64,000 nucleotides of DNA. Origin: Topomyia yanbarensis (taxonomy: Eukaryota; Arthropoda; Insecta; Diptera; Culicidae). Positions 21,311-32,635 of this stretch are shown piece by piece. The stretch lies in NCBI RefSeq assembly GCF_030247195.1, contig NC_080670.1, positions 155,508,580-155,572,579 of the forward strand. The letters run 5' to 3'. The notes beneath the pieces are model-generated. The model worked only from the letters and a program-made list of their open reading frames with translations. It was not told where the DNA came from and searched no databases. The number at the start of each line of letters is the position of its first letter. Within the stretch, counting starts at the first letter, position 1. The translations under genes were made by a program, and so were the position numbers.

Positions 21311-22275
21311 ATGCCACGATTTCTAACGTTCCGACCACAATGTACCGTTATTCTCTTAATCCCTTATTGCTCAGTGAACTTTCAATGTAGAGACATCTAG
21401 CGTGACAGGTGAAAAAATGACCCCTATCGGCCCACCCCTGAGTCGACGCCTAGTCCCACCAGGAGTACTTGCACCAAATTTGAAACAAATCGGACAAGTC
21501 TAGCTGCCTGAAGTTTGTATGGGATTTTTCAACAATTTACATGGAGAAAAACCACTAGCTCGCATTTTTGCCGCTAGGTGGCACCGTATGCATCGTATTA
21601 TCACTGTAAGTGAAAATAAGAAAGATAATTTGTCTACAACTTTGCCGTAGACTGCTAGTCGATCCGGCTTTGTTAAAAGATGTTATGAAACGCTCTGGTT
21701 CAATAAAACCATCATTTTGTTTCCCAGCTAACTAAACCTACATCTTGCCAAGAATTACACATTATTTCGAAAAGAAATATCCTTGTAAAAGTTTGAACTT
21801 AGCACGGACAATGTAACAAAAAGAGGAAAAATGTCAAAAATATCTAATTTTTCAAATAGCTCGCATTAAAAAGGAGCAATTATGCGCAAGTTTTTTTTCG
21901 TCGATCTAGTAGTATTTGGGTTGAACTTAATCAGGGCACTAGAGTTTCCACTGGGACGGATTGGGAACATGAACTTTTTCAATTTTGAGAAGTAAGAAAA
22001 TGGCGGATTTATTTTTCTTTGTATTTAAGTTCAATAAGACTAATATTTTTTCGAGTATATGGATCCATCTACACCAAAATATGACCCTGACCTTGGTTTA
22101 TTAAAAATATAGGATATTTGAGTCAAAACAATTCGAATCACTAATGCTTGAAAAATTTTGTTTCCACGCGCAGATTTAAATCAGCCTAGAGTATTAAAAA
22201 CCCCTATCTTGGACAGTGAACAGCGTTGCCAAACTTTAGTAAATACACGCAACGTGGTTGCCATCTAATGCAGAA
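21311..22275. other. Noncoding, repeat-derived
   Basis: No gene. The part at 21420-21720 (GCACCAAATTTGAAACAAAT, TTTGCCGCTAGGTGGC, TACAACTTTGCCGTAGAC) resembles a dispersed mosquito repeat, but no termini could be placed. Confidence 0.4.
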
Positions 22276-22279
22276 ATTA

Positions 22280-22605
22280 CTAGCGAATATCATGATATAA
22301 TATAATGTCCTTGATAATGGTTTTTGAAAATATGACTTTCGGCCAGCTTTTTCGGTCAAATACTCCTCTGTGCGCCGGCCATTCAATTTGTGATAGGAGA
22401 TCGGGAACATCATATTCAGCCAGAAAAAGCTTAGACACGAAGGTAACTTGCGACGCGTGTCTACGATCTTCTAAAGTGTGTAGTCCTAATAATTAACAAC
22501 GGTCTTCGTATAGTGGCAGGCTCAGCGGATCATTCCAAGGAAACTGACGTAACGCATATCGTAGGAGTATGCGCTGGACGGCTTCAATTCTTTGGCTACA
22601 AGTAG
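22280..22605 (-). pseudogene. C-terminal end of a CR1/Jockey-type RT ORF
   Basis: Minus strand, from 22605 downward: SQRIEAVQRILLRYALRQF, then PWNDPLSLPLYEDRC and, after a stop/shift, LLGLHTLEDRRHASQ, FLAEYDVPDLLSQI and APxRGVFDR-like sequence. This is the conserved tail (RIExxQRxFLRxALR, PPYExRCxLLGL, DxPxLLSxI) of non-LTR elements. At least one frameshift. Same family class as the fragments at 14640 and 45840. Confidence 0.8.
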
Positions 22606-23300
22606 CATGCTATCAAGATACATGAGTTCAGTTGAATTATTCTGGAGTCAGAACTCAAAAATGCATAGTCCCCGCCTATAAGATGGATCTCAAAAGAATT
22701 ATGGTCTCCTTAGGGAGGGGGCGCAGCCATCTGCTAAATATTGATTTAGACTCCGGTACCAACTGTCTCAGGTTACAAGGTCAAGTTCCGTTACGGAATG
22801 TAGTACCACGGCGTTTTTGATTATTTTTAAACGAGGGGATTGAGTTCTATCAATAAGAATTCCACGAGAATTTCAGAATGGACTGCATTGCAAGGGTTAC
22901 GTCAACATTTCACTGATGTACGTAAGGAAGTAAGGTGAGCGTACATCGTTCTCCATTGTGTCTTTATTTTCTTTTATTCAATTTTAAACAATAAACGCAT
23001 TTTAGCTTTTCTTGTCACACATTTAAAAATAATATATTTCCGATTTAGTATTCAGCCTATTAAGTGAAATATAATTTTTTATTAATCAATAGGTAACTTA
23101 ATAAAATCTTCTTTCACCTAGTGAAAGTGTTACTATTCAGTACAAACAAATAATATTATAACAACAACATCTCATCCAACCCCAATAGTATCACATCCAC
23201 GCGCAATAATAAGGTTGATACTGTCTATATTTTAAACTTTACTAATGAGAAGTTTTACGAGTCTTTGTATTGAATATGTATTGATTTCATAACACTGTAA
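22606..23300. other. Intergenic, downstream of gene B
   Basis: No gene seen. The 22.6-22.85 kb part has open frames without motif; 22.95-23.3 kb is very AT-rich. Confidence 0.4.
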
Positions 23301-23306
23301 TTTATT
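23301..23306 (-). other. Polyadenylation signal of gene B
   Basis: AATAAA on the minus strand about 72 bp beyond the gene B stop codon. Confidence 0.5.
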
Positions 23307-23377
23307 CGATATTTCGTGGTAATTGTTAGGTGCATACCACAGCACATCACATCATTCATTATTACATTTCAATAGCT

Positions 23378-25540
23378 TCAGCTTCTGAGCAAGAGTTTAT
23401 CTAACGTTACAAATGGTATTTCAAATATACTACTCCAAAGCACTGCAATACTCGTTGTCAACCCGATAGCACCCCAGATGCGATAGAACATATCCATCAC
23501 ACTGAAATAGCCATCCGTTTTCACAGGAGCTATCGAGGCCATCAACAGCAGTTGTACGTGCAGCAAGTACATCGTAAATGAAAGTTTCGACAAGGGTTGC
23601 CAAAGTGAAGAACTTAACACTTCGTTAATCAAACCACCCATACCATTCACACAAGCAAATATGATCCACATGACACAAATGCCAAACACGGACCGGTGAA
23701 GTGCCTCGTAGAACGCATCCGCTACATTGGAGAACTCATTGAAATCAGTTCGTACGAACTCATATAAAGCGTACACCATCAATCCAAGAAGCGCAAAGCA
23801 GGTTGACCATCCAATAGCATAATGTCGTTTTGTTAGATGAACGCCAGTAGATTTCGTCTTATAAAGAATGTAGCCGAAAATTGTTCCGAGCAACCAAACA
23901 GCCATCCGGGCATGAGTTGGATAATAAGTCAGTACGGAACGAGTCTCTACGTTTGGGGCGTGCTGATTAATTCTTAAATCGTTTACGAGGAATGTCGTAA
24001 ATACACATCCCATTGACAGCAAAGCCAGAAGGCCAATTCCGATCAAAACCCGCTTCCCATAGCGCCATAGAGGATAGATAAGAGCTGGGCTGATAATATA
24101 CAACTGCATGTCGACAGAGAGATACCATGTCCAACCGAGACACTGCCAACAAAAAATGGATTATCAAATATGTATGCATACATTAAATGAGTAATTTACC
24201 ATGTTCCGTGGATTGACATAGTTCTGAATATGCAAGAGAGCTGACCACCAGTACTGAGAACACGTTTCATCACTTACATCCAATATAGTCTTCCATAGGA
24301 TGCCTTCACCCATGTACTTGGCGAATGAAACCACAAAAAGTATTAATGCCGCGAGAGGAGCCGTAATACGTATGTACCGATGAAGGTACAGCATAAGTGG
24401 GTTGATTTTTCCTTTTTTGTCCAACTCCTTAAGCAAATTCCAAGCAACTAGCATTCCACTCAGTGCCAGAAATGTATCCACAGCCAAATAGCCCATTCCG
24501 AACATCACTACAGATCCGAAGCTACTAAGGTAGCTCATCCTCGCTGGATTATTGTTAACCGGAACTGGCGATATACTTTCATGAATGTGTACAACTATAA
24601 TCCAGATCATCGAAATGGCCCGGATACCGTGGGCACATTCAATCGTATTCATTTTATTTTCGACATTTTTTGGTTTGGGGACGATGTGTAAGATACTTCG
24701 CAGATTACTGTACAGTGAGAACGAACTGTACAGATTAACTACATCTCGTTTCAGTTGGATTTGCACCAATTCATACGTTGTGCTAGATATTACTAATGCG
24801 GCGATAATTGAGAATATTACACTGAAATTGAATGTATGTAAGTTATTATAGTCTTAACTGAAAGTATTCAATATTCCACCAACTCACATAGCCGTAACAA
24901 CACCGCCGTCGAACACCACATCACGATCTTTAATGCACAGCGATTCCTGGCTAATCGCGGTTATAACTGCAACTCCTCGGGTCTCTAGATACTCTCCGTA
25001 CAGCTGCCGCGCAAACTCTGGGGCGCAAAAATGAGGTACACACAAAGACGACACAAGAGGTGGCAAATTACTTGATACTGCAGCCAAGAAAGTACAATGT
25101 TGTCCTCGAACTTCTTGCCAATTGTACTGACGACACTGATCGTAGTTTCCAAATGCGTTGCCATTGCCGTGGTACATGCCTGAGGGTATCTTTCCCCAAG
25201 AATCAAACCCTAACGAATAAAACAATCATTTTTGTACACTATCGATAATTTCACTATCCTCGAATCACTCACATTCCAATCCATGTTGTTCCCGATTGAA
25301 ATACGCCGAAGAAAGTTGTTGCATTGTGCTCACACAACGGTGATCCTCCGGTTGCAGCACTTGTGATCTGTCATACTCGAAGAGAAAATCCAAGAATTGC
25401 CGGTTCAACAATAAAATATCCTCGATGGTAAACTCAGCATTACGTGACTCGGTTTGGTTATGATCCATGGCCCGCACAATAACGCAAAACTTCAACAGAA
25501 ATAGTACAAACAGCATTGCCGATAGTCTAGTGGCAGGCAT
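23378..25540 (-). CDS. NRF-6-like membrane acyltransferase-3 protein (gene B)
   Basis: Predicted 658-aa protein from four exons: 25540-25273, 25209-24888, 24821-24200 and 24142-23378. All introns are GT-AG, short (63, 66 and 57 bp) and phase-compatible (1, 2, 0). Residues 1-24 form a signal peptide. The NRF domain (about 30-190) has FDSWGKIPSGMYHGN, QHCTFLA and SLCVPHFCAPEF, holding the paired cysteines. The acyltransferase-3 part has about ten hydrophobic helices, the HGIRAISMIWIIVVHIHES block (about 261-279, candidate catalytic His) and the LHRYIR loop. It ends in LRS with no retention signal. A near twin, gene C, lies in inverse orientation. The start used gives MPATRLSAM; initiation at Met9 would also leave a signal sequence. 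All landmarks intact, so likely functional. Confidence 0.93.
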
Positions 25541-25563
25541 GATAGATGTTTAGATGTCAGAGC

Positions 25564-25650
25564 AGGACTAACCGTGATGGATGTAGATCTCATATATTTT
25601 AAAGGAAGATCCCCCTCTGTAATCGTAAGGTGAACTGTATCGATAAGATA
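25564..25650 (-). promoter_or_regulatory. Proximal promoter of gene B
   Basis: Shares ordered blocks with the gene C promoter: CATATCTTATC with a GATA core at 25642-25647, then CGATTACA-GGGGG, a TATA-like AAATATATGAG (about 25592-25602) and, roughly 27 bp further, AGTCCTGCTC as a possible initiator. Conservation between duplicates supports function but may partly reflect recent origin. Confidence 0.5.
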
Positions 25651-26100
25651 TGTAATTCAATCAGTGTCACCTGTATGATTGTACCAAAATTATGCACGAT
25701 GAGTCAGACCAAAAGCACATTACCCTCTAGCTGATGTACACTGGTGAACTTCATATATGTGAAAAAATCATTCGAAATACATTCAAATGTATTCATCTTC
25801 TGATGTATCTTGCAGCCCCAATCTCTATACAGCTTGTTGCGAAGTTCATTCATGAAATCAGCGATATGGCACCGGAATATTGAGCTTCGTTGACGTCCAG
25901 AGAGTCTCGTATTCTCTCGTAAATGTTCGGGATGACGATTGGATGCGAGTGAATCAGATTGGGATATTATTGTTTTGGTTTGTGAAATGTCTCTAACTCT
26001 GGTTTAACTTGATGAAATCTAATTCTGTTCAGTTTTTCTGAAAGGGCTTTTAGAGGGGTCGATAAAAAGATGTACCTTTTTGATTCCGATACATTGAAAA
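25651..26100. other. Intergenic upstream of gene B
   Basis: No gene or repeat recognised. Confidence 0.4.
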
Positions 26101-26409
26101 GCATTCATATTTTACCATGGAAAAATGACTATTTTGTAAACGTTGTAGCGTTTTACAACAACCTAATTGAGGGTAGGTTTATATGGATGAAGTTTGATAA
26201 CTGTTTGGGGTGTCTTGAAATTCGCGAAATGTTACTTTTCTGTCAAAATCTTCATGTTTTCAAAATATTTCTTTACTCGGGGTTCCTTTCGAACTAATTT
26301 TTCATTCAAAATTCTATCATTTTCAGATTCTACTCCATTTTGATGTATTATAGCATTATATTTTAGGTTATGTTCAAATTCTAACAAAAAACGATAGATC
26401 TATATTTTT

Positions 26410-26439
26410 CTTGAAAAAGGCCAACACCAAGGCCGAAAC
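26410..26439 (+). other. Hammerhead-like motif 1 (degenerate)
   Basis: CTTGAAAAAGGCC, an 8-base loop, then GGCCGAAAC: a perfect 4-bp stem followed by the GAAAC core strand, but the CUGANGA strand is degenerate. Such motifs occur in Penelope-like element ends. Confidence 0.25.
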
Positions 26440-26702
26440 GTCGGGCAGTAAACAACCCTTAGATAGCTGCTTTCAAATAACTTAAAATATAGTCATATAT
26501 TTTGTAGGAACATCTGGGGTTTGGCACGATCGAAAGACTTCCCTTTGAGAAACGCATCAGAGTAGGTGGTACAGAACACCTTTGATTCAAGACATTTCAC
26601 AAAACTTATTCATTCTCTTTCCTTATTGTTTCTGAAGCTATTGCTGTGTGAAAAAAAATGTTTAGGAGGCTATACACAAAATACAATGCGAAAAATCCTC
26701 TT

Positions 26703-27939
26703 TGCCTTTCTCGTAAAGAAAGTAACTATGCAATCACTATGAACATCGTCAACCTAATCCCGACAAGCATTCGACTCAGTTTGCCGAGATCGAAAAATGT
26801 ATATGTATGTGCTTGTGTGTATGTGGAAAAAATGTCACCTTTGTTTCTCAAAGATGACTGATTTGCACAAACTCAGTCTCAAATGAAAGTTATAACCTTC
26901 CCATCGGCTGCTATTTATTGTTTGACTTCCGGTTCCGGGGTTACGGGTTGAAGAGTGCGAACACACAGCAAATTTCCATATAAACTGATACCACCATGAT
27001 ATCAAAGTGATGAACTAATTAAAATGGGTGCAAAATTACTTTGATTTGCCAGTCTAGATCAATAATGACTAACCAAAGTCGCTTTGATCACATTGGCCAC
27101 CTACGACGGTTCTTGATTCCATATACAGGAACTGAAAAAACCTCAGAGGGGGTAGTAAAGGAAAATTTGAAAATCTAATTTGAATTTCTGATGCCAAATG
27201 TCTAGAATGCATGAAATATCGAGATTTCATGTAATGTAAACTTTTTTGAACTTTGGCACATTTTTTGCCTTTCTCAAATAGAAAGGTTATACAATCACTC
27301 TGAACATCGTCAACCTAATTTTTTGTGACTTATATAGGTTCTCTGTGTTTTAACAACGGTGTACCTGGGGGTATGTGGTGAGAGGTTACCCCCTCCTCCA
27401 TTACCAACTTTCCCTAATCCCCCAAAAGTATCCTCTCATCAAATACCCCTCATCAAGTCCCTAACTCATCCACACACCTCTCATTTATCCAAATCACCTA
27501 CATCTAGTGGGTATACCAGGATAGGCTGGGGAGATTTTCGGTTGTGGGTTATTCATCCCCTTCACATACACACCCCCGCATGATCAAATTAGTTTGCCGA
27601 AAGACGCCCCCTCCCAATATTATATATTTTGTTTCAAGCAGGGGCGCATCCAGAATAAAATTTTCTGAAATTTCAATTTTGACATAAATACATTACGTAA
27701 TGCGCAATAATCTCATTTAAAATTAAAACTAAATGAAAATTTTCGACGGAGTCCGGACCCTCCTCCTGGATCCGCCTTTGGTTTTAAGTGTTTCAGCGTC
27801 GAAACTTAGCATCTCAAGTTCGTGGCTGTCGATCCCTTGTATGTTTGTGCAAATCGTACTGAATATATAGAATACATTTCCATCAATATATTGAACATAA
27901 CCAGTCACGTAATCGTAGTTTTAACAAATGAGAAAGGCA
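26703..27939 (+). mobile_element. TGCCTTTCTC-terminal repeat, two overlapping copies
   Basis: Termini TGCCTTTCTC and GAGAAAGGCA. The 5' part has GCATTCGACTCAGTTTGCCG and a short GT-rich microsatellite, then AACTCAGTCTCAAATGAAAG and CTTCCGGTTCCGGGGTTACG. A second start at 27266 indicates a truncated copy followed by another. This family is abundant in mosquito DNA; further copies occur at 10740 and (a related one) at 28310. Confidence 0.55.
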
Positions 27940-28309
27940 CAATTGCACCACTAAGTGGATTAAAACAAATTTTTGATTAAATGTCGCTCTAGACCACGTA
28001 CACTGATGATTTTTTCAAAGGAAAATCTGTCGATCGTGCTAAACCCAAGATTTTACGACACAATATATAACTATTTTAAATCAAATAATCTGAAGAATAT
28101 TGAAAAAAAAATTGTTCGAAAGGAACCCCGATTAAAAATATATTTTGAAAATATGAAGTATCTGAGAAAAATGTATCATTTTGCAAGTTTCAAAGCACCT
28201 CAAAATGTTATTAACACAATCTTATAGTCCCAAATTTACTCTAAAATTCATCCATACAAATGTACCCTCAATTAGGTTGCTGCAGAGCTATATCTTTTGC
28301 AAAATAGTC

Positions 28310-28960
28310 ATTTTTTATATTTCTTACAAAAGAAATGTATAGAATTCGCTCAAACTTTGCAAACTTTCTCCGAGGTCCGGAGGGCCGAGTCTCATATACC
28401 AATCGACTCAGCTCGACAAATTGGGACAATGTCTGTGTGTGCGTGTGTATGTGGGTATGTATGTGCACTAATGTCATGTAATTATCTCAGAAACCGCTGA
28501 ACCGATCTTAACGAAATTAGTTTCAAATGAAAGGTCTAATGTTGCCATTTGACACTATTATTTTTATTTTTCGATGTGTTGTTTACTTTCTGAGATATGG
28601 ATGATTTTGTCAAAACACAAAGGGTTTTAAGCGAATAACTTTCGAACAAAGCAATGCAGCCATATTATGCGCACATAATTAGAAAGCCTGTAAAAATTCA
28701 AACAAGCTATAGGTTGTCAAAATCCGTTCACAAATGGCGGAGATATTGAACATTTTGTATTTTTATTCCTCGCTTACCAATTTCCTTTAACTAAAAATGA
28801 GATCGTTACGTACAGAGTATTACTTTACGGGTGTTTTAGGGGCAAAACTAAACCGATTTTGCATATCGGGGTATGAAAACACATTGGCGTGATTCAAGGA
28901 ACTCGATTCCGAAAATATTTTGTGAATTTACTTAATAATTAATTAACTATTTCCCAAAAA
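28310..28960 (+). mobile_element. Dispersed GT-microsatellite repeat, second family
   Basis: Contains GGGCCGAGTCTCATATACCA, ATCGACTCAGCTCGAC, a (TG)n tract (28435-28465), ACCGCTGAACCGATCTTAAC and GTTTCAAATGAAAGGTC, the ordered landmarks of a repeat related to that at 26703. Noncoding; the downstream border is uncertain. Confidence 0.5.
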
Positions 28961-29556
28961 TTAATACACAAGTTTACTTCAAAGACAAAACAATGTGTAA
29001 TTTACACTTCAAAGTGAAAATTTGTCCATAGTTGATGTATTTATCCGTTGGATTAAGCATTGCGTTCAATCGTGAGACAGACTTTGGATGGTATTTGAAT
29101 GCACAGATCGCCAACTTATCCACCTAGTAGTGAGAAAATAGATTTCTAACATAATTCATATTCATATTATACTCGTCGCATCACTAAGAGCAACTGCGTT
29201 TTTGATTAACAAAATTCTAGTGAAAGTTTATCTTCTTTTGCAAGATTTATACTAAACTAATTGTGGCGTAAAAATTATCAGTTGCATTATATATAATAAA
29301 GATGTAAGGAATCAAAATTTCGCCCTATATACGAAAATAATGTCACAGCACTAACCATCATTTACAATTCCTCACTTGTCGCCCTTCCCCACCCCCGATC
29401 TCTCACAATCGTATTCGTGGCAACTGTCACGACTTAGATCTATCCTGATATTTCCAAATCCATTTCTAAGATGTGTCATAAGATCTTCAACTAATCTGAA
29501 AAATTTGTTAATATCCTAGCTAATTTAATCTTGCGATGTATTTGTTCAGGTTGAAG
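28961..29556. other. Intergenic, no gene seen
   Basis: AT-rich sequence without recognised features up to the edge of the satellite array. Confidence 0.4.
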
Positions 29557-29564
29557 CAAACAAA

Positions 29565-32500
29565 CCTATTTTTACCATTTTTTTGTTAACCATTTTTGTT
29601 AACGACCTATTGAGTTAATTTGTCAACAGTTTTTTCGGCATTTAATTAGCAAGGGACTGGAAGGTGAAGTATATTTTTCAATATTTAGAGCCATAGTACT
29701 CAAGGGAGAGCAAGGTGTTGAAAGGAGAAAGTTTAGAAAAGCGTGGAAGGATCATATATGCAAGCTTAGAGCTCACCGGCGACTTAACCCTTTGTCTGCT
29801 ACCGTAGTGGTCAAGGTCTTTTGGCATTAGAAATGCGAATCACCTGAGTCTACGGCATGTCCGAACAAGCGTAAAGTAACTTGTTACTTCATGCTGTCGG
29901 AACCGACAAAAAGTTAAGTCACGGTAAACTTCCACACTAAGCATTTGCGACGTTGAAACTCATTGAATGAGCCAGTTTTGTTTGTTCCCTCACCAATTGC
30001 CTGCCTGAGTGATTTTATTTTATCGACTATTGTGACTGTCTCAGCGTGTGTGACAATATGGTCACATGTGTTGCTGATTTGCACGGTGTCGGCAGCTTTC
30101 ACCCAACGCTGCAACGATGAATCCCCATCACGGTAAGTTCTATTTTTACCATTTTTTTGTTAACCATTTTTGTTAACGACCTATTGAGTTAATTTGTCAA
30201 CAGTTTTTTCGGCATTTAATTAGCAAGGGACTGGAAGGTGAAGTATATTTTTCAATATTTAGAGCCATAGTACTCAAGGGAGAGCAAGGTGTTGAAAGGA
30301 GAAAGTTTAGAAAAGCGTGGAAGGATCATATATGCAAGCTTAGAGCTCACCGGCGACTTAACCCTTTGTCTGCTACCGTAGTGGTCAAGGTCTTTTGGCA
30401 TTAGAAATGCGAATCACCTGAGTCTACGGCATGTCCGAACAAGCGTAAAGTAACTTGTTACTTCATGCTGTCGGAACCGACAAAAAGTTAAGTCACGGTA
30501 AACTTCCACACTAAGCATTTGCGACGTTGAAACTCATTGAATGAGCCAGTTTTGTTTGTTCCCTCACCAATTGCCTGCCTGAGTGATTTTATTTTATCGA
30601 CTATTGTGACTGTCTCAGCGTGTGTGACAATATGGTCACATGTGTTGCTGATTTGCACGGTGTCGGCAGCTTTCACCCAACGCTGCAACGATGAATCCCC
30701 ATCACGGTAAGTTCTATTTTTACCATTTTTTTGTTAACCATTTTTGTTAACGACCTATTGAGTTAATTTGTCAACAGTTTTTTCGGCATTTAATTAGCAA
30801 GGGACTGGAAGGTGAAGTATATTTTTCAATATTTAGAGCCATAGTACTCAAGGGAGAGCAAGGTGTTGAAAGGAGAAAGTTTAGAAAAGCGTGGAAGGAT
30901 CATATATGCAAGCTTAGAGCTCACCGGCGACTTAACCCTTTGTCTGCTACCGTAGTGGTCAAGGTCTTTTGGCATTAGAAATGCGAATCACCTGAGTCTA
31001 CGGCATGTCCGAACAAGCGTAAAGTAACTTGTTACTTCATGCTGTCGGAACCGACAAAAAGTTAAGTCACGGTAAACTTCCACACTAAGCATTTGCGACG
31101 TTGAAACTCATTGAATGAGCCAGTTTTGTTTGTTCCCTCACCAATTGCCTGCCTGAGTGATTTTATTTTATCGACTATTGTGACTGTCTCAGCGTGTGTG
31201 ACAATATGGTCACATGTGTTGCTGATTTGCACGGTGTCGGCAGCTTTCACCCAACGCTGCAACGATGAATCCCCATCACGGTAAGTTCTATTTTTACCAT
31301 TTTTTTGTTAACCATTTTTGTTAACGACCTGTTGAGTTAATTTGTCAACAGTTTTTTCGGCATTTCTCCTTTCAACACCTTGCTCTCCCTTGAGTACTAT
31401 GGCTCTAAATATTGAAAAATATACTTCACCTTCCAGTCCCTTGCTAATTAAATGCCGAAAAAACTGTTGACAAATTAACTCAATAGGTCGTTAACAAAAA
31501 TGGTTAACAAAAAAATGGTAAAAATAGAACTTACCGTGATGGGGATTCATCGTTGCAGCGTTGGGTGAAAGCTGCCGACACCGTGCAAATCAGCAACACA
31601 TGTGACCATATTGTCACACACGCTGAGACAGTCACAATAGTCGATAAAATAAAATCACTCAGGCAGGCAATTGGTGAGGGAACAAACAAAACTGGCTCAT
31701 TCAATGAGTTTCAACGTCGCAAATGCTTAGTGTGGAAGTTTACCGTGACTTAACTTTTTGTCGGTTCCGACAGCATGAAGTAACAAGTTACTTTACGCTT
31801 GTTCGGACATGCCGTAGACTCAGGTGATTCGCATTTCTAATGCCAAAAGACCTTGACCACTACGGTAGCAGACAAAGGGTTAAGTCGCCGGTGAGCTCTA
31901 AGCTTGCATATATGATCCTTCCACGCTTTTCTAAACTTTCTCCTTTCAACACCTTGCTCTCCCTTGAGTACTATGGCTCTAAATATTGAAAAATATACTT
32001 CACCTTCCAGTCCCTTGCTAATTAAATGCCGAAAAAACTGTTGACAAATTAACTCAATAGGTCGTTAACAAAAATGGTTAACAAAAAAATGGTAAAAATA
32101 GAACTTACCGTGATGGGGATTCATCGTTGCAGCGTTGGGTGAAAGCTGCCGACACCGTGCAAATCAGCAACACATGTGACCATATTGTCACACACGCTGA
32201 GACAGTCACAATAGTCGATAAAATAAAATCACTCAGGCAGGCAATTGGTGAGGGAACAAACAAAACTGGCTCATTCAATGAGTTTCAACGTCGCAAATGC
32301 TTAGTGTGGAAGTTTACCGTGACTTAACTTTTTGTCGGTTCCGACAGCATGAAGTAACAAGTTACTTTACGCTTGTTCGGACATGCCGTAGACTCAGGTG
32401 ATTCGCATTTCTAATGCCAAAAGACCTTGACCACTACGGTAGCAGACAAAGGGTTAAGTCGCCGGTGAGCTCTAAGCTTGCATATATGATCCTTCCACGC

Positions 32501-32622
32501 TTTTCTAAACTTTCTCCTTTCAACACCTTGCTCTCCCTTGAGTACTATGGCTCTAAATATTGAAAAATATACTTCACCTTCCAGTCCCTTGCTAATTAAA
32601 TGCCGAAAAAACTGTTGACAAA
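29565..32622. repeat. Inverted array of 574-bp satellite units
   Basis: Array A (29567-31365) has three complete 574-bp units (starts 29567, 30141, 30715) and a partial fourth (31289). Array B (31366-32622) has the same unit inverted, about 2.2 copies. Units look virtually identical; the only difference noted is CGACCTG for CGACCTA near 31330. The junction is abrupt and asymmetric (CATTT/CTCCTTTC). The array is flanked by a 17-bp direct repeat (29557-29573 and 32619-32635). Each unit holds a 66-codon frame (for example 31553-31753, plus; 29914-30114, minus) whose product begins MQRWVKAADTVQIS; no family is recognised, and identity of the copies means it cannot be tested for selection. Confidence 0.9.
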
Positions 32623-32635
32623 CAAACCTATTTTT

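Larger units (their letters stand above)
26107..28325. mobile_element. Foldback element with ~220-bp inverted arms
   Basis: The left arm (about 26107-26330: AAAAATGACTATTTTGTAAA, AACCTAATTGAGGGTA, TCGGGGTTCCTTTCGAAC) recurs inverted at about 28055-28325. The intervening 1.7 kb holds members of another repeat: TGCCTTTCTC starts at 26703 and 27266, and the inverse GAGAAAGGCA ends at 27939. The ORFs at 26070-26297 and 27973-28227 are the same arm read in each direction and are not genes. Confidence 0.65.

Noticed and set aside
26070..26297. 75-codon plus ORF with a counterpart at 27973-28227
   Set aside because: Both are inverted copies of the foldback arm with different predicted proteins, so coding is unlikely.
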